DNA of 21,795 bases from Thermaceae bacterium. Its GTDB lineage: Bacteria > Deinococcota > Deinococci > Deinococcales > Marinithermaceae. The stretch lies in NCBI GenBank assembly GCA_027023345.1, contig JALVVO010000284.1, positions 1-21,795 of the forward strand. Reading direction: 5' to 3'. The notes beneath the pieces were generated by a model. That model did no database searches. It saw nothing but the letters and a program-made list of their open reading frames with translations, and was not told where the DNA came from. The position numbers were made by a program, and so were the translations under genes. Below, piece after piece: positions 1-8,378 of this stretch (within the stretch, counting starts at the first letter, position 1; every line of letters begins with the position of its first letter).

Positions 1-330
1 CAGGCGCACGGCCTCCTCGATCTCGACGGCGAGGCCCTCGTGGAGGAGGTCTTCGTTGAGGATGCTGGTGCCGCTGGAGACGCGGAGCGAGATGGGCTTT
101 CTGAGCCAGGGGTCGACGGCGTTGCGGAGGGCTCCCCGGGTGAGCATGAGGGCGTCGGCGTAGTCGACCACGGGGTGGATGGCCTTTTGCATGTCGTCGA
201 GGCCGGTGGTGGGGCCCATGAAGTAGCCGTGGTCCACGGCGTAGAAGATGGTGCGGCCGCTCTGCCGGTTGAAGACGCTCAGGTACCGGTTCTTCATGCC
301 CCAGTCCATGTGGGGGTCGTGGGGTTTCAT
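1..330 (-). CDS. lsrF: LsrF-type class I aldolase/thiolase, N-terminal part
   Basis: The N-terminal 110 residues are present; the gene continues beyond the left edge. The stretch DWGMKNRYLSVFNRQSGRT followed by DHGYFMGPTTGLDD and LTRGALRNAV closely follows the start of E. coli/Salmonella LsrF as I remember it. LsrF belongs to the DhnA-type (beta/alpha)8 aldolase family and cleaves 3-hydroxy-2,4-pentanedione-5-phosphate with CoA to DHAP and acetyl-CoA. The Schiff-base lysine would lie in the missing part. The ATG overlaps the stop of the epimerase gene (ATGA), with an AAGGAGG site just upstream, so translation is coupled. The neighbours are MtnA and MtnK rather than the LsrK kinase, so the natural substrate may be a 5-deoxypentulose-1-phosphate or its oxidised form rather than an AI-2 derivative. 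Family call fairly sure, substrate open. Confidence 0.85.
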   Translation of the reverse strand, partial: MKPHDPHMDWGMKNRYLSVFNRQSGRTIFYAVDHGYFMGPTTGLDDMQKAIHPVVDYADALMLTRGALRNAVDPWLRKPISLRVSSGTSILNEDLLHEGLAVEIEEAVRL

Positions 331-989
331 GCCTTTCCTCCTTCCAAAATCGCGTAAAACCGCCTCAGGTTCGCCTCGGGGCCCGGGTCCTTCATCACCG
401 CCGAGCCCGAGACCACGAAGTCGGCGACCTCGCCGATCGCCGCAAGGTTTTCGAGGCTCACGCCGCCGTCGACGCCGACGGCGATCCCCTCCTTGCCCAG
501 TTCCCGGAGCTTTTCCTTGAGCCTTCGCGCCTTTTGGAGCACCGCCGGGACGAAGCGGGCGCCGGGAAAGCCCGGGTCCACCGCGACGAGGAGCACGTGC
601 TCCACCGCCCCGATCACCCCCATGGCGCCGCTCAGGTGGCTGCCCGGCAAGAGCGCCACCCCGGGCCGGGCGCCGAGCCGTTCGGCCTCGACCAGCGCCC
701 GGTGCAGGTGGGGGGTGGCCTCGGCGTGGACGGTGATCCGGTCGGCCCCCTCGAAGGCGGCGACGTGCCGCTCGGGGTGGGCCGTCATGAGGTGGACGTC
801 GAGGGGCAGGTCGGTGACCCGGCGGAGGGCGGCGAAGAGCTCGGCCCCGCCCATGAGCCGGGGGACGAAGACCCCGTCCATCACGTCGAAGTGGAGCCGC
901 TCGGCGCCGGCCTCGGCGAGCCCCGCCACCGCCTCGGCGAGCCGCCCGAGGTCGGCGGCCTGCACCCCGACCGAGACCGCCTTAGGCAA
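327..989 (-). CDS. Ribulose-phosphate 3-epimerase family protein (LsrE-like)
   Basis: This 220-residue TIM barrel has the epimerase landmarks: LHFDVMDGVFVPR (metal-binding Asp), DVHLMTAHP (metal His), ITVHAEA, VAVDPGFPGARF and VGVDGG (second catalytic Asp). Length fits Rpe. The start is a TTG whose reading overlaps the mtnK stop by 8 nt, with GGAGG seven bases before it; no better start is available. Rpe epimerises C3 of ribulose-5-phosphate. In the Salmonella lsr operon the homologue LsrE sits beside LsrF, as here. In this operon it may act on C3 of a 5-deoxy- or methylthio-pentulose-1-phosphate before cleavage. That is inference; it could also be the ordinary pentose-phosphate enzyme recruited to the operon. 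Confidence 0.85.
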   Translation of the reverse strand: MPKAVSVGVQAADLGRLAEAVAGLAEAGAERLHFDVMDGVFVPRLMGGAELFAALRRVTDLPLDVHLMTAHPERHVAAFEGADRITVHAEATPHLHRALVEAERLGARPGVALLPGSHLSGAMGVIGAVEHVLLVAVDPGFPGARFVPAVLQKARRLKEKLRELGKEGIAVGVDGGVSLENLAAIGEVADFVVSGSAVMKDPGPEANLRRFYAILEGGKA

Positions 990-2243
990 GGGCGGCCTCC
1001 GTCTCCTCGCGGATCACGTCGAGCATGGCGTCGATGTCCCGGATTTCGTCCATCTCCTTGACCCAGCGCCTTCCCACGCGGATCGCGAAGCGCTCGGCCA
1101 CCGCCCGCTTCTCCGGGTCCTCGATGCTGGAGATGTCCCAGACGCTGACGATGCCCATCATCCGCCTTAGCGCCTTGGTTCCGGCGGTGCCCACCACGTC
1201 CTGGAAGATCCTTTGCAAGTAGTGCTTGCGGAAGCGGGCGAAGTCGGCCTCGCCGCCGGGGTAGTCCCAGTAGCCCTTGGGGGCGAGTTCGCCCCGTTCG
1301 CCCTCCCCGACCCAGAGCGCCTCGAACTTCTCGGCGAACCCCGTCCAGACCTCGCGCATGGTTTTTAGGAGCCAGTCCTGGTAGTCGGCCCGGACCGCGG
1401 GGTCCTCGGTGTGGGCGAAGTGGGAGGCGTAGTTCAGCATCAGGTTCTGGATCACCGCGGCCACGTCGTAGCCCGCCGGCCCCACGAAGGCGAACTCGGG
1501 GTCGATCACCCGGGTCTCGTCCTGGTTGATCATGATCGAGCCGGTGTGGAGGTCGGCGTGGATCAAGGACTGGCCGTGGGTCATGTAGCCCTCCTTTAGC
1601 CAGGTGACCCGTTCCTTGAGCTCGCCGTCTTTCCGCACCTCCTCGACCAGGTCGTCGAGCAGCGGGTTCCAGTTGTTCTCAGGGGCGTCCATCAGGGGGT
1701 GGGAGTAGACGAAGTCCTCCTGGAGCTTCCGGAGCTCGGGGTTCATGAACTTCTCCTGGAGGGCCTTCTTCTCCACCCCGGGGAGGTAGAGGTCGGAGGT
1801 GTAGAAGAGGGTCCGCGCCAGGAAGGTGGAGATCTGGTCGGCGAACTTGGGGAACTTCACCCGCCGAACCAGGGGTTTCCGCATGATCTCGTGGCGGTTC
1901 AGGTTCTCCATGACCAGGAGGGACATCTCGTAGTCGTGGTCGTAGACCTCGGGTACCAGGCCGGGGGCGTAGCGGTTGTAGAGCTTGAGGGCCTCGGTCT
2001 CGTAGACCACCCGCTCCCGGGTCAGGGGCCAGCTCTCCCCCACCACCCGGAGGTAGGGGAGGGCCTGCTTGACCACCACCGTGTGCTCGGGGTTTTGCTC
2101 GCTCTCGACCACGAAGACGAGGTTCAGGTTGCCGTCGCCGACCTCCCGGACCCGGTAGGTCTCGTCCGGGGGCAGGCGGTCCTTTAGCGCCTCCCTCGTC
2201 TTCAGGTAGTCGAGCAGGGTCTCGGGGGTAAGCGGTCGGTAGC

Positions 2244-2247
<4 letters not shown>
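982..2247 (-). CDS. mtnK: 5-methylthioribose kinase (MtnK-like)
   Basis: This 421-residue kinase has a protein-kinase-like/APH fold. It phosphorylates C1 of 5-methylthioribose, and in some bacteria 5-deoxyribose, using ATP. Visible: an ATP-binding N-lobe with VGDGNLNLVFVV and VVVKQALPYLR; the catalytic loop LIHADLHTGSIMI (H230, D232); and IDPEFAFVGPAGYDVA (D249-P-E251), the metal-binding DPE typical of MtnK. The GTG start overlaps the mtnA stop by 4 nt (GTGA) and has a strong AAAGGAGG site; the longer open frame upstream is a shadow of mtnA. MtnK followed by MtnA is the known MTR/5-deoxyribose route. Which of the two sugars is used cannot be read from the sequence. Confidence 0.93.
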
Positions 2248-3361
<1,114 letters not shown>

Positions 3362-3362
<1 letters not shown>

Positions 3363-4324
3363 CAGCTCTCCTTTTTCCCGGCGAAGAGGATGTTGAAGAT
3401 AAGCGCGGCGAAGAGGATGATCCCGGTGATCAGGGTCTTGGCGTAGATGTTGACCGAGACCTGGTCGAGGCCGTTCCGGAGCACGCCGAGGATCAAGAGC
3501 CCCACCACCGTCTGGGGGATGCCGCCGACCCCGCCGAAGAGCGAGGTGCCGCCGAGGACGACCGCGCCGATGGCGTCGATCAGCATCCCGTCAAAGGCGG
3601 TGGGGGTGGCGCTCCCCAGCCGGCCGATGCCCACCACGCCGGCGAGCCCGGCGGTGAAGGCGGCGATGACCATCACCGCGGCCACGATCCGGCGGGTGTT
3701 GACCCCGGCGAGCTCGGCCGCCTTGGGGTTGGCGCCGGTCATGTAGACGTAGCGGCCGAAGCGGGTGTAGCGGAGCACCAGGTGGCCGGCGAGGAGGGTC
3801 AGCGCGGCGACGATCACCAGCCACTTGACGCCGAAGATCCGTCCGCTTCCCAGGGTCTTGGAAAGCGGCGGCAGGTCGAAGAGGATCCGGCCCCGGGTGA
3901 GGTAGAGGCTGAGGCCGGAGGCGATCAGCGACATCGCCAGGGTGCTCATGAAGGAGGGGATGCCGAGGTAGGCGGTGGCCGCCCCGCTGATCCAGCCCAG
4001 GAAGGCGGCCACGAGCAGGGCGACGACGATCGGCCAGGGCTGGGGCAGGTGGCCGGCGGTGGCGTAGGCCGCCACCACCCCGGCGAGGGTGGCCATGTAG
4101 GAGACCGAGAGGTCGATCTGGGCGGTGAGGAGGACGAAGGTGATGCCGGTGCCCATGATCGCGAGAAGGGCCACCTGATTCAGGATGTTGCCGAAGTTCT
4201 CGAGGGTCAAAAAGCTCTCGGAGTAGACCCCGAAGAAGACGACGAGGGCGAGCAGGGTCCAGACCGGCGCGAGCTCGCGCGCGCGCTCGGCCAGGCGGGA
4301 GGTTCGGCTGGGTTTATCTGCCAT
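3362..4324 (-). CDS. Ribose/AI-2-type ABC transporter permease
   Basis: This 320-residue integral membrane protein of the RbsC/AraH/LsrCD family has about eight to ten hydrophobic helices. The family signature lies in the C-terminal half: TGANPKAAELAGVNTRRI, then DAIGAVVLGGTSLFGGVGG. It should form the homodimeric channel of an importer with the ATPase and binding protein encoded just upstream. Only one permease gene is present, as in Rbs and unlike the two-permease Lsr system. The ATG lies 12 nt after the ATPase stop, with GAGG upstream. The stop shares one base with the mtnA start, tying transport to MtnA/MtnK. Likely substrate a 5-modified ribose, by context. Confidence 0.93.
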
Positions 4325-4336
4325 GACGGACCTCGG

Positions 4337-5824
4337 CTATGCGGTCTTCTTGAGCTCGCCGGCGGCGGCGTGGACGAGCATCTCCTTGGTCACCTCGCCG
4401 GAGGTGAACTCGGCGACGATCCGCCCCTTGGCCATGACCAGGACGCGGTCGGCGGCGGCGAGGATGGTCTCGGGCTCGGAGGAGACGAGGAGCACGGCGG
4501 TACCGGCGTCGGCCATCCGGCGGAGGATCGCGAGCACCTCCTCCTTGGCGCCGACGTCCATCCCCCGGGTGGGCTCGCTGGCGAGGAAGACCTTGGGGGG
4601 CTCGATCAGCCAGCGGGCGATCGCCACCTTCTGCTGGTTGCCGCCGGAGAAGGCGCCGACCACGCGAGCCGGGTCGGGCGGCTTGAGCCCCACCTCCCGG
4701 GTGACCCGGCCGGCGGCGGCGAGCTCGCGGGCGGGGCCGAAGAGCCGGTCGAGCCAGGGGAGGGAGACGTTCTGGTAGACCGGCTTTTCCAGAAAGAGCC
4801 CGGTGCGGCGGGAAGGGGGGACGTAGGCGATGCCCTCTCGGATCGCCCGGCGGGGCCCGCCCGAAAGCGGCCGGCCGGCCACCCGGACCTGGCCCGCGCT
4901 GGGCCGGGCGAGGCCGAAGAGGGTCTCGGCGAGCTCGAAGTGGCCGGAGCCGATCAGGCCGTAGAGACCGACGATCTCGCCGGGGTAGAGGGCGAGGTTC
5001 ACGTCCGCAAAGGCCCGGGGGCGGGAGAGGCCGTGGAGCTCGAGCACCGGCGCCCCCTCCCGGGCCCGGGGCACGAGCGCGGTTCGCTCAAAGAACCGCG
5101 CCTCCTTCCCCAACATGAGCCGCACCAGCTCGGCCTTGGAGGTCTCGCCGGCCTTCAGGGTGGCGACCTTCCGCCCGTCCCGGAGCACGGTGATCCGGTC
5201 GGCGACGGCGGTGACCTCCTCGAGGAAGTGGGAGATGTAGACGATCGCCTTGCCCTGCTCCGCGAGCCGCCGGACCAGGGCCAGAAGGCGCTCGGTCTCC
5301 ATGGGGCTGAGCGCACTGGTGGGCTCGTCCATGATGATCAGCTCGGCCCCCGAGGTCACCGCCCGGGCGATCTCGGCGAGCTGGTGGACGCCGAGGGGGT
5401 AGTCGCCGAGCGGCCGCTCGACCTCGACCTGGGGGTAGCCCAGCGCCTCGAGGATGCGGCGGGCCTCGGCGTTCATCCGCCGCCAGTCCACGACCCGCCC
5501 CCGGGTCGGCTGGCGCCCGAGGAAGATGTTCTCGGCCACCGAGAGCTCGGGCATGACGCTGAGCTCCTGGTGGATCATGGCGATGCCGAGGTCGAGCGCC
5601 TCCTTGGGGTTTTTGAGCCGGAGGGGCCGGCCTTGGTAGACCATCTCCCCGGCGTAGTCGGGGATCACCCCGGCGAGGATCTTCATCATCGTGCTCTTGC
5701 CGGCGCCGTTCTCGCCCACCAGGGCGTGGACCTCGCCGGCGAAGACCTCGAAGTCGATGCCCTTTAGGGCCTCGATCCCGCCGAAGCGCTTCTTCACTTG
5801 GGAAAGCCGGAGAAGGGGTTCCAT
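4337..5824 (-). CDS. Two-domain sugar ABC transporter ATPase (RbsA/LsrA type)
   Basis: This 495-residue protein has two fused nucleotide-binding domains and energises sugar import at the inner face of the membrane. Domain 1 has Walker A GENGAGKST (residues 37-45) and Walker B LIIMDEPTSALS. Its signature reads LGVHQLAEIA rather than the usual LSxxxxQ form. Domain 2 has the family's expected degenerate P-loop (GLIGSGHFEL, no GKS/T) and a good FSGGNQQKVAIARW signature. Its Walker B reads FLASEPTRGMD, so the usual aspartate before the glutamate is serine. Site 2 therefore looks more degenerate than in RbsA. A GC-rich hairpin precedes it and no clear ribosome binding site is visible, suggesting lower translation than the binding protein. 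Confidence 0.93.
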   Translation of the reverse strand: MEPLLRLSQVKKRFGGIEALKGIDFEVFAGEVHALVGENGAGKSTMMKILAGVIPDYAGEMVYQGRPLRLKNPKEALDLGIAMIHQELSVMPELSVAENIFLGRQPTRGRVVDWRRMNAEARRILEALGYPQVEVERPLGDYPLGVHQLAEIARAVTSGAELIIMDEPTSALSPMETERLLALVRRLAEQGKAIVYISHFLEEVTAVADRITVLRDGRKVATLKAGETSKAELVRLMLGKEARFFERTALVPRAREGAPVLELHGLSRPRAFADVNLALYPGEIVGLYGLIGSGHFELAETLFGLARPSAGQVRVAGRPLSGGPRRAIREGIAYVPPSRRTGLFLEKPVYQNVSLPWLDRLFGPARELAAAGRVTREVGLKPPDPARVVGAFSGGNQQKVAIARWLIEPPKVFLASEPTRGMDVGAKEEVLAILRRMADAGTAVLLVSSEPETILAAADRVLVMAKGRIVAEFTSGEVTKEMLVHAAAGELKKTA

Positions 5825-5835
5825 CTCGGGAGGTG

Positions 5836-5858
5836 GGGGCGCCCCCGGGGGGCGCCCC
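5836..5858 (-). promoter_or_regulatory. Intergenic stem-loop between binding-protein and ATPase genes
   Basis: Two copies of the self-complementary decamer GGGGCGCCCC (5836-5845 and 5849-5858) are separated by 3 nt and can fold into a 10-bp all-GC hairpin in the operon mRNA. Such structures after the binding-protein gene in sugar ABC operons often stabilise the upstream mRNA or cause partial termination, giving more binding protein than ATPase. No U-run follows, so complete termination is unlikely. The role is inference; the repeat is direct observation. Confidence 0.55.
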
Positions 5859-5867
5859 GGACTCGAG

Positions 5868-6938
5868 CTAGGCCAGGTAGTGCTTCTCCTCCCAGAGGAG
5901 GCCGGGGCCGGCGCCGATGCCGTAGCCCTTCAAGAGCCAGGGCTTGTCGGTCTTTTCCTTGGAGGGCGGGAGGATGACCGGACCGTCGGCAAGGATGAAC
6001 TCGGGGATGTCCTTGCCGCCGACCTCCTTCTGCATCACCGCGTAGTAGCCTGCGACCAGCGCGCCCCAGTGGATCCGCGGGGCCGAGTTGCGGGCGGTGG
6101 CGTGGAGCTTGCCGTCGAGCACCGCCTGCACCGCCGGGGACATGGCGTCGATGCCGCCGATCACGATCTCGTTCTCGCGGCCGGCGTTCTTGATCACCTG
6201 GTAGGCGGCGAGCGCCATGTCGTCGTTGTGGAAGAAGGCGGCGTCGATCTTCTTGTAGCGGTTCAGGAGGTTTTCCCAGAGCTGGGCGACCTTGGCCACG
6301 TCCCAGTCGGCGGGCGAGGTGTCGAGAACCTTGATGTCGGGGTAGCGCTTGACCACGTTCCAGAAGCCCTGGGCCCGGCCCTGGGCGCCGGTGTGGCCGA
6401 GGGAGCCCTGGGTCATGATGATGTTCCCCTTGCCGCCGATCGCGTCCACCAGCGCCTGGGTCACCTGCTCGGCCATCCAGACGTTGTCCGGGGCGATGAA
6501 GGTGTGGAGCTTCAGGGTGCCCCAGGGGGCCAGCATCGTGTCCATGGCGATGACCGGGATGCCCTTGTCGATCATCTTCTGCACCGGCTCGACGAGGGAT
6601 CCGATGGAGAGCGACTGGATGGCGACGAAGTCCCAGTCCTTCTGGGCCATGGCGTCCACCGCCGCCCGCTGCTTGGCGACGTCGAGCTGGCCGTCGTACC
6701 AGTGGATCTCGACGCCGAGCCACTTACCCCACTGCTCGACGGTGTCCTTCCCCTGGGCGCACCAGGTGGCCTGGAGCCCGGCGTTGGAGAAAGCGGCCTT
6801 CAAGGGGCGGTTCTTGCCCTCGGCGGCGCGCACCGTTTGCATGAAGGCGGCGCCTCCGAAGATGCCCATCGAGGCCAGGGCGCTTTGGATCATGAACTTC
6901 CTGCGGTCGATCGTGGTTTCGGGTTTTTTCTTGTCCAT
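5868..6938 (-). CDS. Tat-exported periplasmic sugar-binding protein (RbsB/LsrB fold)
   Basis: This 356-residue substrate-binding protein of the Peripla_BP_4 (type I fold) group belongs to the importer encoded downstream. The N-terminus TIDRRKFMIQSALASMG is a twin-arginine signal (R12-R13) followed by a hydrophobic stretch ending near AAFMQTVRAAEG, where signal peptidase I could cut. There is no lipobox cysteine. Mature motifs include MIDKGIPVIAMDT, GSLGHTGAQGRAQGFW, AAFFHNDDMALAAYQVI and IVIGGIDAMSPAVQAV, all typical of ribose/AI-2 binders. It is the second gene of the operon, 74 bp after the regulator, with AAGGAGG six to seven bases before the ATG. Tat export suggests folding before secretion. 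Ligand inferred from context: 5-methylthioribose, 5-deoxyribose or related. Confidence 0.9.
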   Translation of the reverse strand: MDKKKPETTIDRRKFMIQSALASMGIFGGAAFMQTVRAAEGKNRPLKAAFSNAGLQATWCAQGKDTVEQWGKWLGVEIHWYDGQLDVAKQRAAVDAMAQKDWDFVAIQSLSIGSLVEPVQKMIDKGIPVIAMDTMLAPWGTLKLHTFIAPDNVWMAEQVTQALVDAIGGKGNIIMTQGSLGHTGAQGRAQGFWNVVKRYPDIKVLDTSPADWDVAKVAQLWENLLNRYKKIDAAFFHNDDMALAAYQVIKNAGRENEIVIGGIDAMSPAVQAVLDGKLHATARNSAPRIHWGALVAGYYAVMQKEVGGKDIPEFILADGPVILPPSKEKTDKPWLLKGYGIGAGPGLLWEEKHYLA

Positions 6939-6940
6939 GG

Positions 6941-6958
6941 GAAGCCTCCTTCGGCTTC
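6941..6958 (-). promoter_or_regulatory. Small hairpin enclosing the ribosome binding site of the binding-protein gene
   Basis: In mRNA sense GAAGCC and GGCTTC form a 6-bp stem around a GAAGGA loop that contains part of the AAGGAGG ribosome binding site, ending 2 nt before the ATG. It could tune initiation, or the complementarity may be chance. Short and unproven. Confidence 0.3.
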
Positions 6959-7012
6959 GGGTCTAGGGCCTAGCTGCCTGGATCCGCCGGGTGTCGCGCA
7001 CTTCCCACCCCC

Positions 7013-7855
7013 TTAGAGCGTCTTGGGCGCCAGGGCCTCCCAGATCCGGCGCTCGAGGGCGTCGGCCTTGTCGATCCGGCGCAGGCTCAAGGCCACGTAG
7101 ATCGTCTCCAAGAGGGCGATCTGGGCGATGCGGGAGGAGGCGGCCTCGGGCCGGAGCTCGTGGTAGCTGGAGTAGAGGGTGTAGTCGGCTACCTCGGTGA
7201 TCGGGGAGGAGAGCGAGCTGGTCAGCGCGATCGTGGTGGCGCCGTGCTTTTTCGCTTCCTTTAGCGTGAGCACCGGGTCCACCGAGGCCCCGGTCTGGGA
7301 GATCCCGAAGGCGACGTCGCCGGGCTCGAGCAGGGCCGCCCGCATGAGCTGGAGGTAGCTGTCGGTCTCCACCCAGACGGGCAGGCCCAGGCGGAAGAGC
7401 CGGTTGTGGAAGGTCTGGGCGATGGGGGCCGAGGTCCCCACCCCCAGGATGAGGATCCGGCGGGCGCGGTCGAGGGCCTCGACCACGTGCTCGAGCACCC
7501 CCGGATCCAGCGCCTGCAGGGTGTCGAGCAACGCCCGGTTGGCGGCGGCGAAGACCTTCTGGGCGATCGCCCCCGGCGGGTCGCCGGGCTCCACCGCCTC
7601 GTGGATGAACTTCACCGGCGAGGCCAGGTCCTGGGTCAGCGCCACCTTGAAGTCGAGGTAGCCCTGGTAGCCGATCGCCCGGCAAAACCGGAGCACCGAG
7701 GGGTCGCTCACCCCGGCGGCCTCGGCCAGCCGCGAGAGCGGCATGTGGATGACCTCCTCGGGGTGGGTGCGGACGTAGTCGGCCACCTTGCGCTCGGAAG
7801 GGGAGAGCTTCTCGTAAAAGCTGTTGACCCGCGATAGTACCCTGGCCCTGGTCAT
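7013..7855 (-). CDS. RpiR-family transcriptional regulator (HTH plus SIS domain)
   Basis: This 280-residue protein has an N-terminal HTH_6 domain (about residues 1-77: LSPSERKVADYVRTHPEEV, then SRLAEAAGVSDPSVLRFCRA) and a C-terminal SIS sugar-phosphate-binding domain (about 120-250: ILILGVGTSAPIAQTF, then FGISQTGASVDPVLTL). RpiR proteins bind a phosphosugar through the SIS domain and control sugar catabolism. As first gene of the operon, behind a promoter with a palindrome just downstream of its -10, it very likely controls itself and the whole operon. The inducer may be the 1-phosphate made by MtnK or the ketose-phosphate made by MtnA. The ATG is the first possible start after an in-frame stop; GGAGG lies 15 nt upstream, farther than usual. 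Confidence 0.93.
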   Translation of the reverse strand: MTRARVLSRVNSFYEKLSPSERKVADYVRTHPEEVIHMPLSRLAEAAGVSDPSVLRFCRAIGYQGYLDFKVALTQDLASPVKFIHEAVEPGDPPGAIAQKVFAAANRALLDTLQALDPGVLEHVVEALDRARRILILGVGTSAPIAQTFHNRLFRLGLPVWVETDSYLQLMRAALLEPGDVAFGISQTGASVDPVLTLKEAKKHGATTIALTSSLSSPITEVADYTLYSSYHELRPEAASSRIAQIALLETIYVALSLRRIDKADALERRIWEALAPKTL

Positions 7856-7864
7856 GTTGTAGCT

Positions 7865-7887
7865 TCACTACCTCCGATTGGTAGTGA
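7865..7887 (-). promoter_or_regulatory. Palindromic operator of the RpiR-led operon
   Basis: TCACTACC (7865-7872) and GGTAGTGA (7880-7887) are perfect 8-bp inverted arms around a 7-bp spacer. The site begins at the -10 box and covers the expected transcription start, so a bound dimer would block initiation. The best candidate binder is the RpiR protein encoded 10 bp downstream. Confidence 0.7.
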
Positions 7888-7915
7888 GTGTATCGCCCGG
7901 GGGGCCGGCTGTCAA
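7887..7915 (-). promoter_or_regulatory. Sigma-A promoter for the eight-gene operon
   Basis: On the minus strand a perfect -35 TTGACA (7915 to 7910) and a -10 TACACT (7892 to 7887) are separated by exactly 17 bp. Transcription should start near 7880, inside the palindrome, leaving a leader of about 25 nt before the regulator ATG. This is the strongest promoter seen in the window. Confidence 0.8.
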
Positions 7916-7937
7916 CGCCCGGCCTTTTCCCCGGGGT

Positions 7938-8321
7938 TCAGGGCGCCCCCGCCCGGAGAAGCCGGATCGGCACCAGCCGCCAGCCGCCCGGGGCCGGCTC
8001 CACCCGGGCCACGAGCTCGAGGGGAACGCCGAGGTCGCGCTCGGGGTCAAACCCGGGGACGAGGCCGGGAGGCAGGAAGGCGACGCGGGTGCCGTCGCAG
8101 AAGTTGCCGTCGCTCCTTGTTTTCGCCTGGTTGCCCCGGGCGAGGGGCAGCCCCCGGCAGACGAGGGGCGCGGGCTTGAACCAGGGCCAGAGGTAGCCGA
8201 TAAGCACCACCTCGCGGCCGAAGTAGGCCTCGGGGTCGGCCTCGATCCGGGCCAGGGTGGTGGCCCGCTGGGCGGCCCCCAGCGCGAGCAGGAAGAGGAG
8301 CAGCCCGAGGAGTCGCCGCAT
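7938..8321 (-). CDS. Small secreted protein of unknown function
   Basis: This 127-residue protein begins MRRLLGLLLFLLALGAAQ, a clear Sec signal peptide with likely cleavage after GAA or AAQ. The rest has the pattern RIEADPEAYFGREVVLIGYL, then a Cys-containing middle (VCRGLPLA; DGNFCDGTRVAF) and a C-terminal VPLELVARVEP. Alternating beta segments beginning with 'A-x-F-x-G-R-x-V-x-x-x-G' resemble OB-fold-like secreted domains, and two cysteines could form a disulphide. No family recognised. The ATG follows GTGAGGGGG closely. It sits alone between the RpiR promoter and the divergent GntR gene, with 57 bp to the latter. Its signal peptide and coding bias support a real gene despite the overlapping longer open frame. 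Confidence 0.7.
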   Translation of the reverse strand: MRRLLGLLLFLLALGAAQRATTLARIEADPEAYFGREVVLIGYLWPWFKPAPLVCRGLPLARGNQAKTRSDGNFCDGTRVAFLPPGLVPGFDPERDLGVPLELVARVEPAPGGWRLVPIRLLRAGAP

Positions 8322-8360
8322 CCCCCTCACCCTACCGGGGACGGGTGCCCCGGCGCGGGG

Positions 8361-8377
8361 CTGTATACTGCATACAG
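8361..8377 (+). promoter_or_regulatory. GntR operator overlapping a leaderless -10 promoter
   Basis: CTGTAT (8361-8366) and ATACAG (8372-8377) form a perfect 6-bp inverted repeat around 5 bp. The TGTATAC core resembles known sites of FadR-subfamily GntR regulators. The -10 hexamer TATACT (8364-8369) lies inside the palindrome and ends 9 nt before the ATG, so transcription probably starts at or near the start codon. No good -35 is visible. This layout implies direct autorepression. Confidence 0.65.
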
Positions 8378-8378
8378 A

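Noticed and set aside
3782..5767. 661-codon plus-strand open frame
   Set aside because: It runs antisense to the ABC permease and ATPase genes, is rich in G/E/D/H/L repeats typical of reversed GC-rich coding DNA, and has no recognisable domain.
5691..7016. 441-codon plus-strand open frame
   Set aside because: Antisense to the sugar-binding protein gene; no motifs, composition of a shadow.
7878..8378. Upstream extension of the GntR frame (start at 7878)
   Set aside because: Overlaps the secreted-protein gene and the RpiR promoter/operator; GntR homology begins at 8379, directly after an operator and -10.
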